Source of the DNA: Anaerolineae bacterium
GTDB taxonomy: Bacteria > Chloroflexota > Anaerolineae > UBA1429
Assembly (NCBI GenBank): GCA_007132185.1
Contig: SLPC01000105.1
Span: 1-37,297 of the forward strand
Direction: 5' to 3'
DNA: 37,297 bases
Below the pieces are notes generated by a model. The model did not search any database. It had not been told where the DNA came from and was given only the letters and a program-made list of their open reading frames with translations. The position numbers and the translations under genes were made by a program. Below are positions 24,896-32,342 of this stretch, piece after piece (the first letter of the stretch is position 1; each line of letters starts with the position of its first letter).

Positions 24896-25849
24896 ATGAA
24901 GAGTGTAGTCGTGTGGATGAGGTCAAGAGGACGATGGCTGGCGTACTCGAGTGTGCTATTCTTGGGGCTTTTGATGCTGGGAGCGGTGGCGGCACGCCCT
25001 CGCGCGACAGAGGCCGCAGGAGCCAGCTTTCGTGGTTACCTGCCGGTCCAGGTCAAGCAGGTTCCCGACACCAGTTGTGAGGGGATTCCCCACGAGCATT
25101 ACAGTATCATCCCCGTGGACCCCGTCATGGGGCCGCCGGATGCGCCAGCCGACCAGCACCCCGACATGAACCTGGCTCTGCGGGGCTATGTGGAGAATCC
25201 TACGGCCCATCGAGGGCTGGTAGATTATGGGGGTGACACCGACGCCCATGCGCCCCAGTTGATCGAGCTCTTTGGCGATCGGAGGGCGCCTACCTTCCGC
25301 AGGGTGTATCGGGTGTACGAGTGGGATGGCGAGTGGCCGGGCGTGTACGGCGTCATCCCCATTGCCGATCCCGAGGTCACGCTGGCGGGGCTGGCCGCCC
25401 AGCCGGGCGAGTTGATCCATCTGCCCGGCCGAGGCCCCGACATCTACCAGGGTCGCTATCTGGCCCTGGTGCTGTATGCCGCACCGGATCGGATCACGCT
25501 CAAGTACACGAGGGATGACAATGTGGTGTGGGGCTACACGATCCATCTGGAGGGGATCTGCGTCGAGCCGAGGCTGCTGGCCCTCTATGAGCAGAGTGTC
25601 GCTGGGGGGCGCACGCACCTACCGGGGATCGAGCGGGACCAGGCCATTGGTCGTGCCATGAGCGACGAGCTAGGCGTGGTCATACGGGATAACGGCTGGT
25701 TCATGGATCCCCGCTCGCGCAAGGACTGGTGGCAGGCGCTGATGGTGGCGCCCATGGAGGTCCCGCAAATCGACGCGACGGAAAGCGAGTGGTTCATAGA
25801 GCGGCAGCGCCTGCTGGAGGAGCGAGTCGACATCAATGATGGGCAGTAG
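24896..25849 (+). CDS. Secreted protein of unknown function
   Basis: A 317-residue protein with a clear signal peptide: a basic start (MKSVVVWMRSRGRW), a hydrophobic core (SSVLFLGLLMLGAVAA) and a small-residue cleavage region (TEAAGA). The mature part has no motif I can name. It shows a recurrent aromatic/acidic style (VYRVYEWDGEWPGVYGV, DNVVWGYTIHLEGICVEP, LLALYEQ) and ends with VVIRDNGWFMDPRSRKDWWQ and an acidic helix. I have the impression of similar extracellular proteins in Chloroflexota, but cannot cite one. ATG 24896 with GGGGGG upstream is chosen because it directly precedes the signal peptide. The protein is probably outside the membrane. Confidence 0.72.
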   Translation: MKSVVVWMRSRGRWLAYSSVLFLGLLMLGAVAARPRATEAAGASFRGYLPVQVKQVPDTSCEGIPHEHYSIIPVDPVMGPPDAPADQHPDMNLALRGYVENPTAHRGLVDYGGDTDAHAPQLIELFGDRRAPTFRRVYRVYEWDGEWPGVYGVIPIADPEVTLAGLAAQPGELIHLPGRGPDIYQGRYLALVLYAAPDRITLKYTRDDNVVWGYTIHLEGICVEPRLLALYEQSVAGGRTHLPGIERDQAIGRAMSDELGVVIRDNGWFMDPRSRKDWWQALMVAPMEVPQIDATESEWFIERQRLLEERVDINDGQ

Positions 25850-25886
25850 CCGGCGCCCATCCAGCAATCTGGCGTATTGAGTATGC

Positions 25887-25927
25887 AAAAAGGAGAGGTG
25901 CCGGGTCCTCTTGGCGCGGGCCTCTCC
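25887..25927 (-). terminator. Terminator between convergent genes
   Basis: A 7-bp stem GGAGAGG/CCTCTCC (25892-25898 with 25921-25927), with some inner pairing, is followed on the minus strand by TTTTTGC, so it best serves the VOC gene. On the plus strand TTGTCTT follows, so it may work for both genes. Confidence 0.62.
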
Positions 25928-25974
25928 TTGTCTTATGAGCCAGTACCCGATGTGAGTTCGGGCATGACCGCCCG

Positions 25975-26328
25975 CTACTGCGAGGCGGGGTCCTGCATCA
26001 ACTCGATCTCCAGGCCGTCGGGGAGCTTGATCCAGTTGCGTCCTTGTGGCAGCGCTTTGACATCCCACTGATAAACCTCGTCCAGAGCAGCTTCCAGGTC
26101 ATCGGTAAAGATGCCCAAGTGAACCATGCGCCCCTCGGGGCCTGCAAAGTCCTTGTCCGAGACCAACTGCACCCCCCCAGCCGTCCAGACCTGCACCGGA
26201 TCGTCAGGGTCACCTGCGACCCGATCCACGGGCATACCCAGGGCCTCCTCGAAAAAGCGGATGTGCCACTGAATGTCCTTGACACGGATGGCGGTGTGTT
26301 GCAGGTACGATGTCTTGGCGTATGCCAT
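25975..26328 (-). CDS. VOC (glyoxalase/dioxygenase superfamily) protein
   Basis: A 117-residue single-module VOC protein. It opens with LQHTAIRVKDIQWHIRFFEEALGM, a pattern shared by many VOC proteins, with a possible metal-binding His in QHTAI, continues with VHLGIFTDDLEAALDEV and ends with KLPDGLEIELMQ, whose final Glu is another usual metal ligand. The family includes glyoxalase I, dioxygenases and resistance proteins; nothing here picks one. GGGGAG precedes the ATG. It has no operon partner except perhaps lepB, 78 bases upstream in transcription order. Confidence 0.83.
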   Translation of the reverse strand: MAYAKTSYLQHTAIRVKDIQWHIRFFEEALGMPVDRVAGDPDDPVQVWTAGGVQLVSDKDFAGPEGRMVHLGIFTDDLEAALDEVYQWDVKALPQGRNWIKLPDGLEIELMQDPASQ

Positions 26329-26406
26329 GCTGCTCTCCCCTGTGTAGGCGTTATCAGACAGCCAGTAGGTAATGCGGATGCTTGTTCGCGGCGGAACCCC
26401 GTCGAA

Positions 26407-26946
26407 TCAGCGATGCTCCATCAGGCCAAACTGCTCAGGCGGCCAGTAACGCAGCCAGGCTCGCCCGATGATGTCCTCGTACGAGATCATACCAAAAGAG
26501 CGCGAGTCATTGCTGGCGCGACGATTATCGCCCAGCACCAGCACATGTCCCTCGGGGACCAGACTTTCGGGCATGCTGCCCAGGGTGGGCTGCTCCAGAT
26601 AGGTCTCTTCTAGCGGCTCGCCATTGATATACACCTGGTTCAGCTTGATCTCTACCAGGTCACCGGGCAAGCCGATCACGCGCTTGATCAAGGGCACCGT
26701 CGTATGACGGGGCGGTCGGATTACAATGATATCGCCTCTCTCTGGCTCGCGAAAGCGATAGGTGAGCTTTTCAATGATTAGGCGCTCATTGTTTTGCAGG
26801 TTGGGCTCCATACTCTGGCCTTCGACGCGGGTCGCCTGAGCCAAAAAGAGGTTCACCACCAATACAATGACCAGAGCCGGCAGCACCGACTCGATCAGCT
26901 CACGCAGCCAGGATTTGGCCTTTTTCGGTTCTGGTTGTTCCGTCAT
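26407..26946 (-). CDS. lepB: Signal peptidase I
   Basis: A 179-residue membrane protease that removes signal peptides outside the cytoplasmic membrane. A single N-terminal anchor (SVLPALVIVLVVNLFLAQA, about residues 20-38) is followed by the catalytic serine S45 in VEGQSMEPNL, the general base K88 in IKRVIGLPGD, and box E GHVLVLGDNRRASNDSR. This is the short, one-anchor form seen in Gram-positive and Chloroflexota bacteria. ATG 26946 is preferred over an upstream TTG at 26964. It lies downstream of pnp but after a hairpin. Confidence 0.93.
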   Translation of the reverse strand: MTEQPEPKKAKSWLRELIESVLPALVIVLVVNLFLAQATRVEGQSMEPNLQNNERLIIEKLTYRFREPERGDIIVIRPPRHTTVPLIKRVIGLPGDLVEIKLNQVYINGEPLEETYLEQPTLGSMPESLVPEGHVLVLGDNRRASNDSRSFGMISYEDIIGRAWLRYWPPEQFGLMEHR

Positions 26947-26994
26947 CTTGATCGGTCCATTCAATATGTGTCCTAGTATATCGTATAGATGAGA

Positions 26995-27020
26995 CCCAGG
27001 GCAAGCATGCTCGCCCTGGG
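26995..27020 (-). terminator. Hairpin downstream of pnp
   Basis: CCCAGGGC and GCCCTGGG (26995-27002 with 27013-27020) form an 8-bp stem that can extend inward past one mismatch. The following minus-strand bases (TCTCATC) hold few T, so it may protect the 3' end or act as a weak terminator. It lies 24 bases after the pnp stop. Confidence 0.45.
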
Positions 27021-27044
27021 TTGATAGGTTTTGGCGATCAATCG

Positions 27045-29231
27045 CTAACGGCGCGAGCGCCCGCCCGAGTCGCCGCCCGAGCGGCCCCGGTCACGTGAAC
27101 GACCTCCGCCGCCGCCACCAGGCCTGCGGTCGCGGCCACGGGCCTCTTCCGCGGTCCAGCCTTCGAGTACGGCTTGCCGCGAGAGGCGCACCCGCCCCGA
27201 AGGATCGATATCCGTGACCATGACGGTGATCTCTTCGCCTACCCGAGCCACATCCTCGACGCTGGCCACATGATAGTCGGCCAGTTGCGAGATGTGTACC
27301 AGGCCATCCTGCCCAGGCAAAAACTCGACAAAAGCGCCGAAATCAGTGGTGCGCACCACCTTGCCCGTATAGATCTTGCCGATTTCGGGCTCGGCCGTAA
27401 GGCCCTGGATACGGGACAGGGCCTGTGCCATGGCTTCGCCATTATTGGATGCAACAGTCACCACACCATCATCCTCGACATTGATGCTGACACCGGTGTC
27501 ATCGATGATGCCGCGGATGTTCTTGCCGCCCGGACCAATCAGCGACCCGATCTTGCTTACCGGGATGGTGATCGTTTGAATGCGCGGTGCATACTGGGAG
27601 ATCTCCTTGCGCGGCTCGGGCAAGGTGGCATTCATGACAGCCAGGATCTTGTCGATGGCGACTCGGGCCTTGGCCAGGGTCTGCTCGATGATCTCATCGC
27701 GAAGGCCCTCGATCTTGATATCAAGCTGAATGGCCGTGATTCCCTTGGCGGTGCCAGCGACTTTGAAATCCATATCGCCCAGGTGATCTTCCAGGCCCTG
27801 GATGTCGGTCAGCACGGCAAAGCGATCTCCGGAGGTGATCACACCCATGGCGATACCGCCCACCGCCGCCCGCAGCGGGACGCCGGCATCGAACAGGGCC
27901 AGGCTACTGGCACAGACGCTGGCCATGGAGGTGGAGCCGTTGGAAGAAAGCGCCTCGGACACGGTACGGATCGTGTACGGGAACACTTCCTCGTCGGGCA
28001 GCATGACCTCTACAGCACGCTCGGCCAAGGCGCCGTGTCCGATCTCTCGGCGCCGCGGGCCGCGCATGAACCAGGTCTCACCCGTCGAATAGGGCGGAAA
28101 GTTATAGTGATGCATGTAGCGCTTGGTGGTCTCTTCGGTCAGCCACTCGATGCGCTGCTCATCTTCGGCGGATCCCAGGGTAACCAGGCTGAGTATCTGG
28201 GTCTCGCCGCGCGAAAAGAGGGCCGAGCCGTGGGTGCGGGGCATAAGGCTGGTTTCGGCATAGAGCTCGCGGATCTCGTCCGGGCCGCGGCCGTCGATGC
28301 GCATCCCTGTATCCAACACATGGTTGCGCATGGCCTCTTTTAGGAGGCGATCAAAGGCTTCGCCAAGATCCTCCGGATCCATCTCGGAATCGGCTCCCTC
28401 GATCAGGCGCTCTCGCAGAGTCTGTTCAGCCTCGCGCCGCTCATCGCGGCTCATACCGGCCTCGACCAGATCCTGAAGCGCGTCTCCTATCTGATTACGC
28501 ACATGCTCGATAACGCCCGAGTCCAGTCCCTCGACCTCGGGCATGACCTTTTCCTTGCCGATCTCCTCGCGCATGCGTTCCTGCACCTCGATGGTGTCAC
28601 GCATGGCCTTGTGACCTAGGCGGATCGCCTCCAGTACGATCTCATGAGGGACCTCGTCGCCGCTCACATCCATCATCATTACAGAATCTTTGGTGCCGGC
28701 CAGGGCCACATCGAGATCGCTTTCGTCCATCTGGTGCATGGTCGGATTGATGACAAATTCGCCATCAATGTATCCTACTCGTGCGGCGCCTACCGGCGTC
28801 GTAAAGGGGATGTCCGAAATCATCAGCGCCGCGGAGGCGCCCACGATCGAGAGCATGTCGAGGCTATGCTCTTCATCCACCGAAAGTGGGGTGATGACGA
28901 TCTGAACGTCGTTGTGGTATCCCTCGGGAAAGAGGGGCCGCAGGGGGCGGTCTACCTTGCGCATCGTGAGGATGGCCTCGGTGGGAGGACGGCCCTCACG
29001 CTTGAAAAAGCCGCCTGGGATACGTCCGGCGGCATAGCGCCGCTCCTCAAAGTCTACGGTCAGAGGAAAAAAGTCAATTCCCTCACGAGGCTCCTTGGAA
29101 GCGGTGGCGGTGATGAGGAGAACGACATCACCCCACCGGGCAAGCACGGCGCCTCCCGCTTGGGGTGCCAGTTTGCCAGAGCGCAAACTGATCGTATCTC
29201 GTCCAAATTCAGCAGTAAACTCGCGTTCCAT
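27045..29231 (-). CDS. pnp: Polynucleotide phosphorylase
   Basis: A 728-residue 3'-5' exoribonuclease that uses phosphate and works in RNA decay. Domain order is complete: first RNase PH domain (residues about 10-140), helical linker, second RNase PH domain (about 315-540, with GEGLMRGP-like FMRGPRRREIGHGALAERA and the SNGSTSMASVCASSLALFDAGVP block), KH domain (SKIGSLIGPGGKNIRGIID) and S1 domain (YTGKVVRTTDFGAFVEFLPG). The last 30 or so residues are a Gly/Arg/Ser-rich tail with a run of Gly and several RGR or SRDR units, unusual in length and composition. The ATG has AAAGGA upstream. rpsO lies just upstream, as in many bacteria. Confidence 0.96.
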   Translation of the reverse strand: MEREFTAEFGRDTISLRSGKLAPQAGGAVLARWGDVVLLITATASKEPREGIDFFPLTVDFEERRYAAGRIPGGFFKREGRPPTEAILTMRKVDRPLRPLFPEGYHNDVQIVITPLSVDEEHSLDMLSIVGASAALMISDIPFTTPVGAARVGYIDGEFVINPTMHQMDESDLDVALAGTKDSVMMMDVSGDEVPHEIVLEAIRLGHKAMRDTIEVQERMREEIGKEKVMPEVEGLDSGVIEHVRNQIGDALQDLVEAGMSRDERREAEQTLRERLIEGADSEMDPEDLGEAFDRLLKEAMRNHVLDTGMRIDGRGPDEIRELYAETSLMPRTHGSALFSRGETQILSLVTLGSAEDEQRIEWLTEETTKRYMHHYNFPPYSTGETWFMRGPRRREIGHGALAERAVEVMLPDEEVFPYTIRTVSEALSSNGSTSMASVCASSLALFDAGVPLRAAVGGIAMGVITSGDRFAVLTDIQGLEDHLGDMDFKVAGTAKGITAIQLDIKIEGLRDEIIEQTLAKARVAIDKILAVMNATLPEPRKEISQYAPRIQTITIPVSKIGSLIGPGGKNIRGIIDDTGVSINVEDDGVVTVASNNGEAMAQALSRIQGLTAEPEIGKIYTGKVVRTTDFGAFVEFLPGQDGLVHISQLADYHVASVEDVARVGEEITVMVTDIDPSGRVRLSRQAVLEGWTAEEARGRDRRPGGGGGGRSRDRGRSGGDSGGRSRR

Positions 29232-29289
29232 GATCGATTCCTTTCTCTCATGTCAGGGCCTGGGAGATCGGAACGCATCAACCAGGGAC

Positions 29290-29329
29290 TGGGGGATAGG
29301 TCTCGTTTAGTTTTGAGACGCATCCCCCA
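29290..29329 (-). ncRNA. Long hairpin in the rpsO-pnp leader
   Basis: An outer stem of eight pairs (29290-29297 with 29322-29329, TGGGGGAT/ATCCCCCA) continues, after a small internal loop, into GTCTC/GAGAC (29300-29304 with 29315-29319). It sits about 60 bases upstream of the pnp ATG. In E. coli a hairpin in this place is cut by RNase III and lets PNPase control its own mRNA; a similar role here is inference. There is no T-run, so it is not a normal terminator. Confidence 0.55.
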
Positions 29330-29404
29330 ATTCCTGCTAGAAACGTTCGCGATCTCCTCAGGCTCATAAAAACCAGTATATAATGGGCTACAATGGCATA
29401 TAAA

Positions 29405-29445
29405 CGAAAAGAAGAGTAGCAGGACACCAAGCCCCAGCTACTCTT
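29405..29445 (-). terminator. Terminator or attenuator after rpsO
   Basis: A 9-bp stem AAGAGTAGC/GCTACTCTT (29412-29420 with 29437-29445) with a 16-base loop is followed on the minus strand by CTTTTCG. It lies 29 bases after the rpsO stop. No strong separate pnp promoter is obvious below it, so read-through into pnp is likely. Confidence 0.6.
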
Positions 29446-29474
29446 TATTGCCAGTCCAATCGTTGATATGCAAA

Positions 29475-29744
29475 CTAGCGGCGCAGTCCGAGCCGTCCAA
29501 TAATCTCACGGTACTTTTCACTATCTTCACTGCTCAAGTAATTCAGATGGCGCCTACGCTGACCCACCAACTTGAGCAGGCCGCGACGCGAGTGCTCGTC
29601 GTGTCGATTCTGGCGTAGGTGCTCTGTCAAACGGTTGATGCGCTTGCTCAACAGGGCTATCTGAACCTCGGGCGACCCGGTGTCGTCCGGATGTCGATGA
29701 AACTCGTCAACAATCTCGGTCTTTTCCGTCTTGGTGAGCGCCAT
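29475..29744 (-). CDS. rpsO: 30S ribosomal protein S15
   Basis: An 89-residue protein matching S15 over its whole length: [35 protein letters not shown] and [12 protein letters not shown], ending in IIGRLGLRR. It binds 16S rRNA early in 30S assembly. ATG 29744 gives the normal MALTKTEK start and has GGAAGGAAAG upstream; an extended frame to 29813 would run through the promoter. Confidence 0.98.
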   Translation of the reverse strand: MALTKTEKTEIVDEFHRHPDDTGSPEVQIALLSKRINRLTEHLRQNRHDEHSRRGLLKLVGQRRRHLNYLSSEDSEKYREIIGRLGLRR

Positions 29745-29784
29745 ATTATTCTTTCCTTCCTGCGCAACAAGAGTAGACGACGCA

Positions 29785-29813
29785 ATTATAGCACAAGCGG
29801 CGATCAGACGCAA
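29785..29813 (-). promoter_or_regulatory. rpsO promoter
   Basis: On the minus strand TTGCGT (29813-29808), a 17-bp spacer and a perfect TATAAT (29790-29785) give a leader of about 35 bases. Confidence 0.62.
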
Positions 29814-29921
29814 ACGCCATCTGCGTCAGCAAAGCTCGTTAGCATCCACGCAGGCAACTGCGTCAACAGTGCGCTCTGGCAGATCGGCACATGATGCGTG
29901 GTTTTGGCATAGCTTGTTTGA

Positions 29922-29950
29922 TTGACAATGCGAGCTCCCTCTGGTATACT
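29922..29950 (+). promoter_or_regulatory. Promoter of the tRNA-Ser pair
   Basis: A perfect TTGACA (29922-29927), a 17-bp spacer and TATACT (29945-29950), 35 bases before the tRNA-Ser(UGA) gene. This is one of the strongest promoter matches in the window. Confidence 0.75.
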
Positions 29951-29985
29951 TTTGTGGTTCCTTGGAGGGTGCCATTCGCGTTTGT

Positions 29986-30068
29986 GGAGGGATGGCAGAG
30001 TGGTTGATTGCGGCGGTCTTGAAAACCGTTGATCTCACGATCCGGGGGTTCGAATCCCTCTCCCTCCG
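29986..30068 (+). tRNA. tRNA-Ser (anticodon UGA)
   Basis: The acceptor stem is GGAGGGA/TCCCTCC, with discriminator G at 30068. The anticodon loop CTTGAAA gives UGA. A long class II variable arm (GATC-TCAC-GATC) and a T loop TTCGAAT confirm serine. The 3' CCA is not encoded. Confidence 0.95.
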
Positions 30069-30089
30069 CCTTAACAGAAGAATCTGTAT

Positions 30090-30178
30090 GGGGAGGTGCC
30101 GGAGTGGACGATCGGGGCCGCCTGCTAAGTGGTTGTAGGGGTTATACCCTACCCAGGGTTCGAATCCCTGCCTCCCCG
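30090..30178 (+). tRNA. tRNA-Ser (anticodon GCU)
   Basis: The acceptor stem is GGGGAGG/CCTCCCC with discriminator G. The anticodon loop CTGCTAA gives GCU. The variable arm is a perfect GTAGGG/CCCTAC hairpin. It starts 21 bases after the first tRNA-Ser and is probably on the same transcript. The 3' CCA is not encoded. Confidence 0.95.
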
Positions 30179-30217
30179 CTAGAGCTGACGCAAGTGGGTT
30201 GGCAGCATGGCCCGGAT

Positions 30218-30246
30218 TTGGCTCTGCCACTGGGCTGTGCTAGAAT
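30218..30246 (+). promoter_or_regulatory. Promoter of tRNA-Arg(ACG)
   Basis: TTGGCT (30218-30223), a 17-bp spacer and TAGAAT (30241-30246), 19 bases before the tRNA. Confidence 0.6.
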
Positions 30247-30265
30247 AAACTTGTTATGCTCACAG

Positions 30266-30339
30266 GCGCCCGTACCTCAATTGGATAGAGGGCCGGCCTA
30301 CGAAGCCGTTAGTTGCGCGTTCGAGTCGCGCCGGGCGCA
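30266..30339 (+). tRNA. tRNA-Arg (anticodon ACG)
   Basis: The acceptor stem is GCGCCCG/CGGGCGC with discriminator A. The D stem is CCTC/GAGG and the anticodon loop CTACGAA gives ACG, normally edited to ICG. A C-T mismatch seems to lie at the foot of the anticodon stem. The T arm is GCGCG TTCGAGT CGCGC. The 3' CCA is not encoded. Confidence 0.93.
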
Positions 30340-30345
30340 CACAAG

Positions 30346-30370
30346 GCACCACGATCGCGTGGTGCTTTTT
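30346..30370 (+). terminator. Intrinsic terminator of tRNA-Arg(ACG)
   Basis: A perfect 8-bp stem GCACCACG/CGTGGTGC (30346-30353 with 30358-30365), loop ATCG, then TTTTT. Confidence 0.87.
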
Positions 30371-30426
30371 GCTATACACTGCTCGTTTTGGACGCGTCAT
30401 ACAGGGGCACTCCAGGAGAAAGGGCA

Positions 30427-30822
30427 ATGCTGCGAAATCTGCTGACCTTTGATCGCGTCAACTGGTGGGTCCTGCTGGGCGGTTTGGGGCTCAATTTCAT
30501 CATCTCGATCTTTTCGTCGCTGGTTGGGGCCTATCTGGCCGTGGCCGAGGACACGGTCTCTTTCTACAGCCAATATGGGCCGCCCCTGATGCTGCTGGGG
30601 GTGTTTCTGGCTTGTGGCCTGGCCGGTTGGATTGTGGCCAAGATCTCGTATGAGGTCCCCATACGCCACGCCTTTCTTTCGAGCCTGGGCGCCAGCGTGC
30701 CGTATCTGTTCTTTGGGGTGATTGGGTTCAACCCGTGGCTACTGATTCTGGCGGTCGTAGCGATAGCGGGCAACATGAATGGCGCCATGTTGGCCATGCC
30801 CAGGCCGCGCAGCCGCGACTGA
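30427..30822 (+). CDS. Small integral membrane protein of unknown function
   Basis: A 131-residue protein with about four hydrophobic segments: WWVLLGGLGLNFIISIF, PPLMLLGVFLACGLAGWIVA, AFLSSLGASVPYLFFGVIG and PWLLILAVVAIAGNM. No family motif is recognised. It lies between a tRNA terminator and the next tRNA promoter, so it is expressed alone or by read-through. ATG 30427 has GGAGAAAGGG upstream; an in-frame start at 30313 would lie within the tRNA. GC content and style match the neighbours. A membrane location is safe, the function is open. Confidence 0.72.
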   Translation: MLRNLLTFDRVNWWVLLGGLGLNFIISIFSSLVGAYLAVAEDTVSFYSQYGPPLMLLGVFLACGLAGWIVAKISYEVPIRHAFLSSLGASVPYLFFGVIGFNPWLLILAVVAIAGNMNGAMLAMPRPRSRD

Positions 30823-30838
30823 ACTGCCCGAGCCGTTT

Positions 30839-30867
30839 TTGGCGTCGTCTAATACGCATGCTATACT
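30839..30867 (+). promoter_or_regulatory. Promoter of tRNA-Arg(CCG)
   Basis: TTGGCG (30839-30844), a 17-bp spacer and TATACT (30862-30867), 11 bases before the tRNA. Confidence 0.63.
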
Positions 30868-30878
30868 GTTAATTCGAT

Positions 30879-30950
30879 GCCCCCTTAGCTCAGTGGATAG
30901 AGCACCGGCCTCCGGAGCCGGTGGCAGGCGTTCGAGTCGCCTAGGGGGTA
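30879..30950 (+). tRNA. tRNA-Arg (anticodon CCG)
   Basis: The acceptor stem is GCCCCCT/AGGGGGT with a G-T first pair and discriminator A. The D stem is GCTC/GAGC, the anticodon stem CCGGC/GCCGG, and the loop CTCCGGA gives CCG. The T arm is AGGCG TTCGAGT CGCCT. The 3' CCA is not encoded. Confidence 0.95.
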
Positions 30951-30968
30951 CTGGATACGGTAATTCCA

Positions 30969-31014
30969 GCGGGATTGCACCACGAGCAATGGTGGTGCAA
31001 TCCCGCTCTTTGTT
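30969..31014 (+). terminator. Intrinsic terminator of tRNA-Arg(CCG)
   Basis: A perfect 15-bp stem GCGGGATTGCACCAC with its complement (30969-30983 with 30992-31006), an 8-base loop and a TCTTTGTT tail. Confidence 0.82.
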
Positions 31015-31088
31015 CTAGCGTCCATACAATAATGGGGCGCCCCCCGGCCCTGCGGAGCGCTAGCGGCCAATAGCTACGTTATCGTGGC

Positions 31089-32099
31089 TCATTTTGCCGG
31101 TATGCCTTCTGTTTCCGAGACGCTCTCGATGTAGCTTCTGATATTCTCGACGGTGGTCTCGAGGATTCTCTCTACTGCCTCCCGCGTAAAAAAGGCGCTA
31201 TGGGGGGTGATGATCACGTTGCGCATCCGCAACAGAATGTGATCCGCCAGCAGTGACCGAAGATCGTGCTCTTCCCGATAGAGAGAGCGCAAGAGCTCGG
31301 CCTCCTCACGGATCGATGGCTCTTCGGGCAGTACGTCCAGCCCGGCGGCCCGCACGGTTCCATTGGCCAATGCCTCTACAAGGGCATGGCTATCGACAAG
31401 CGGCCCACGTGCCGTGTTGATCAGGACCACGCCGCGCTTGACCTTGCTCAGTGCATCATGCGAGATGATGTGGCGCGTGTGCCGATTGCTGGGCACATGC
31501 AGAGTGATGACGTCCGAGTTGGCCAGCAGGTCATCAAAGGATACGTACCTGAACCCTAGTTCCCGTGCCGCCTCCTCATCCTGCTGGATATCATAGGCGA
31601 CCACGTGCATCCCGAAACCCTTGGCGATGCTGATCACGCAGAGCCCGATGCTTCCGGTGCCTACCACGCCCAATGTCTTGTCCCGCAGATCAAAGCCCTG
31701 CAAGCCCTGTAGCGAAAAGTCGCCGCGACGGGTCCGGTCCGCCGCCTCTACCAGGTTGTGGCTGATGGCCAGCAGCAGCCCAAAGACATGCTCGGCAACG
31801 GTGGTATCGCCATAGGTCGGTACGTTTGCGACGGTAATGTCGTGCTCCTCACAGTATTCGGTATCAATATGATCATACCCTGTGGACCGGGTGGCAATCA
31901 TCTTGAGGTTCTGGAACTGCTCCAACACTTCGGTGTCAAGCTCCGAGTATATGAACACGGATACGATGTCGACATCGGTGTAATTGTGCACATTGTCTGC
32001 GTCCAGGGTCTCGTGACTCAAGATCAGTTCATGCTCTGACGAGAACTCGTCAAAGACGTCACGCTCCCATTCCTCTAGCTCAAAGACAGCGATCTTCAT
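31089..32099 (-). CDS. D-2-hydroxyacid dehydrogenase (D-lactate dehydrogenase-like)
   Basis: A 336-residue NAD-dependent dehydrogenase that would interconvert a 2-keto acid and a D-2-hydroxyacid in the cytoplasm. The N-terminal substrate half has KMIATRSTGYDHID; the NAD fold shows GVVGTGSIG (G147-G152). The catalytic set is R231 in NTARGPLVD, a Glu in VLPEEP (259-260) and H300 in ITPHSAFFT. There is an insertion after the Glu (residues about 261-292, rich in Leu, Arg and Glu). The F-x-x-R-S-T-G-Y-D pattern is near D-lactate dehydrogenases, but the exact acid is not fixed. ATG 32099 is preferred over a frame start at 32165 because the domain begins there and GGGAG lies upstream. Confidence 0.9.
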   Translation of the reverse strand: MKIAVFELEEWERDVFDEFSSEHELILSHETLDADNVHNYTDVDIVSVFIYSELDTEVLEQFQNLKMIATRSTGYDHIDTEYCEEHDITVANVPTYGDTTVAEHVFGLLLAISHNLVEAADRTRRGDFSLQGLQGFDLRDKTLGVVGTGSIGLCVISIAKGFGMHVVAYDIQQDEEAARELGFRYVSFDDLLANSDVITLHVPSNRHTRHIISHDALSKVKRGVVLINTARGPLVDSHALVEALANGTVRAAGLDVLPEEPSIREEAELLRSLYREEHDLRSLLADHILLRMRNVIITPHSAFFTREAVERILETTVENIRSYIESVSETEGIPAK

Positions 32100-32194
32100 A
32101 ATAGGTGGCTCCCTTTCTATACTGAGCGCCTCTGTCAGGGCCAGGATCGCCTCTGGCAGAGGCATTGTCCCCTTGTTACGGGTGCTTTATTCCC

Positions 32195-32200
32195 ATTATA
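32195..32200 (-). promoter_or_regulatory. Candidate -10 box of the dehydrogenase gene
   Basis: A perfect TATAAT on the minus strand about 96 bases before ATG 32099. No good -35 is found 16-18 bases upstream, which would fit activator dependence; the repeat array lies about 58 bases further upstream. Confidence 0.35.
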
Positions 32201-32257
32201 CAGTGAGACAGGCCGAAAGGGTTGGACAGGCACGATTTTATGTCGATTTATGACGTC

Positions 32258-32313
32258 TTCGCACGAACCTGTTCGCACGAACCTGTTCGCACGAATCTGT
32301 TCGCACGAATCTG
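32258..32313. repeat. Four tandem copies of a 14-bp palindromic unit
   Basis: The unit TTCGCACGAACCTG is repeated without gaps at 32258, 32272, 32286 and 32300. Copies 1 and 2 end in ACCTG, copies 3 and 4 in ATCTG; otherwise they are identical. Each unit contains the dyad TTCG-CA-CGAA, and the first two junctions make a second, interleaved dyad CGAAC-CT-GTTCG. Confidence 0.9.
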
Positions 32314-32342
32314 GCTGGGGAGTATCTCGGCAGCAAGCCCGC

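Noticed and set aside
32258-32313. CRISPR array
   Set aside because: Units are 14 bp and contiguous, with no spacers, and no cas genes are present.
32258-32313. LexA (SOS) boxes
   Set aside because: The Gram-positive type LexA box needs GAAC and GTTC four bases apart; here they are two apart, and the downstream gene is not a repair gene.
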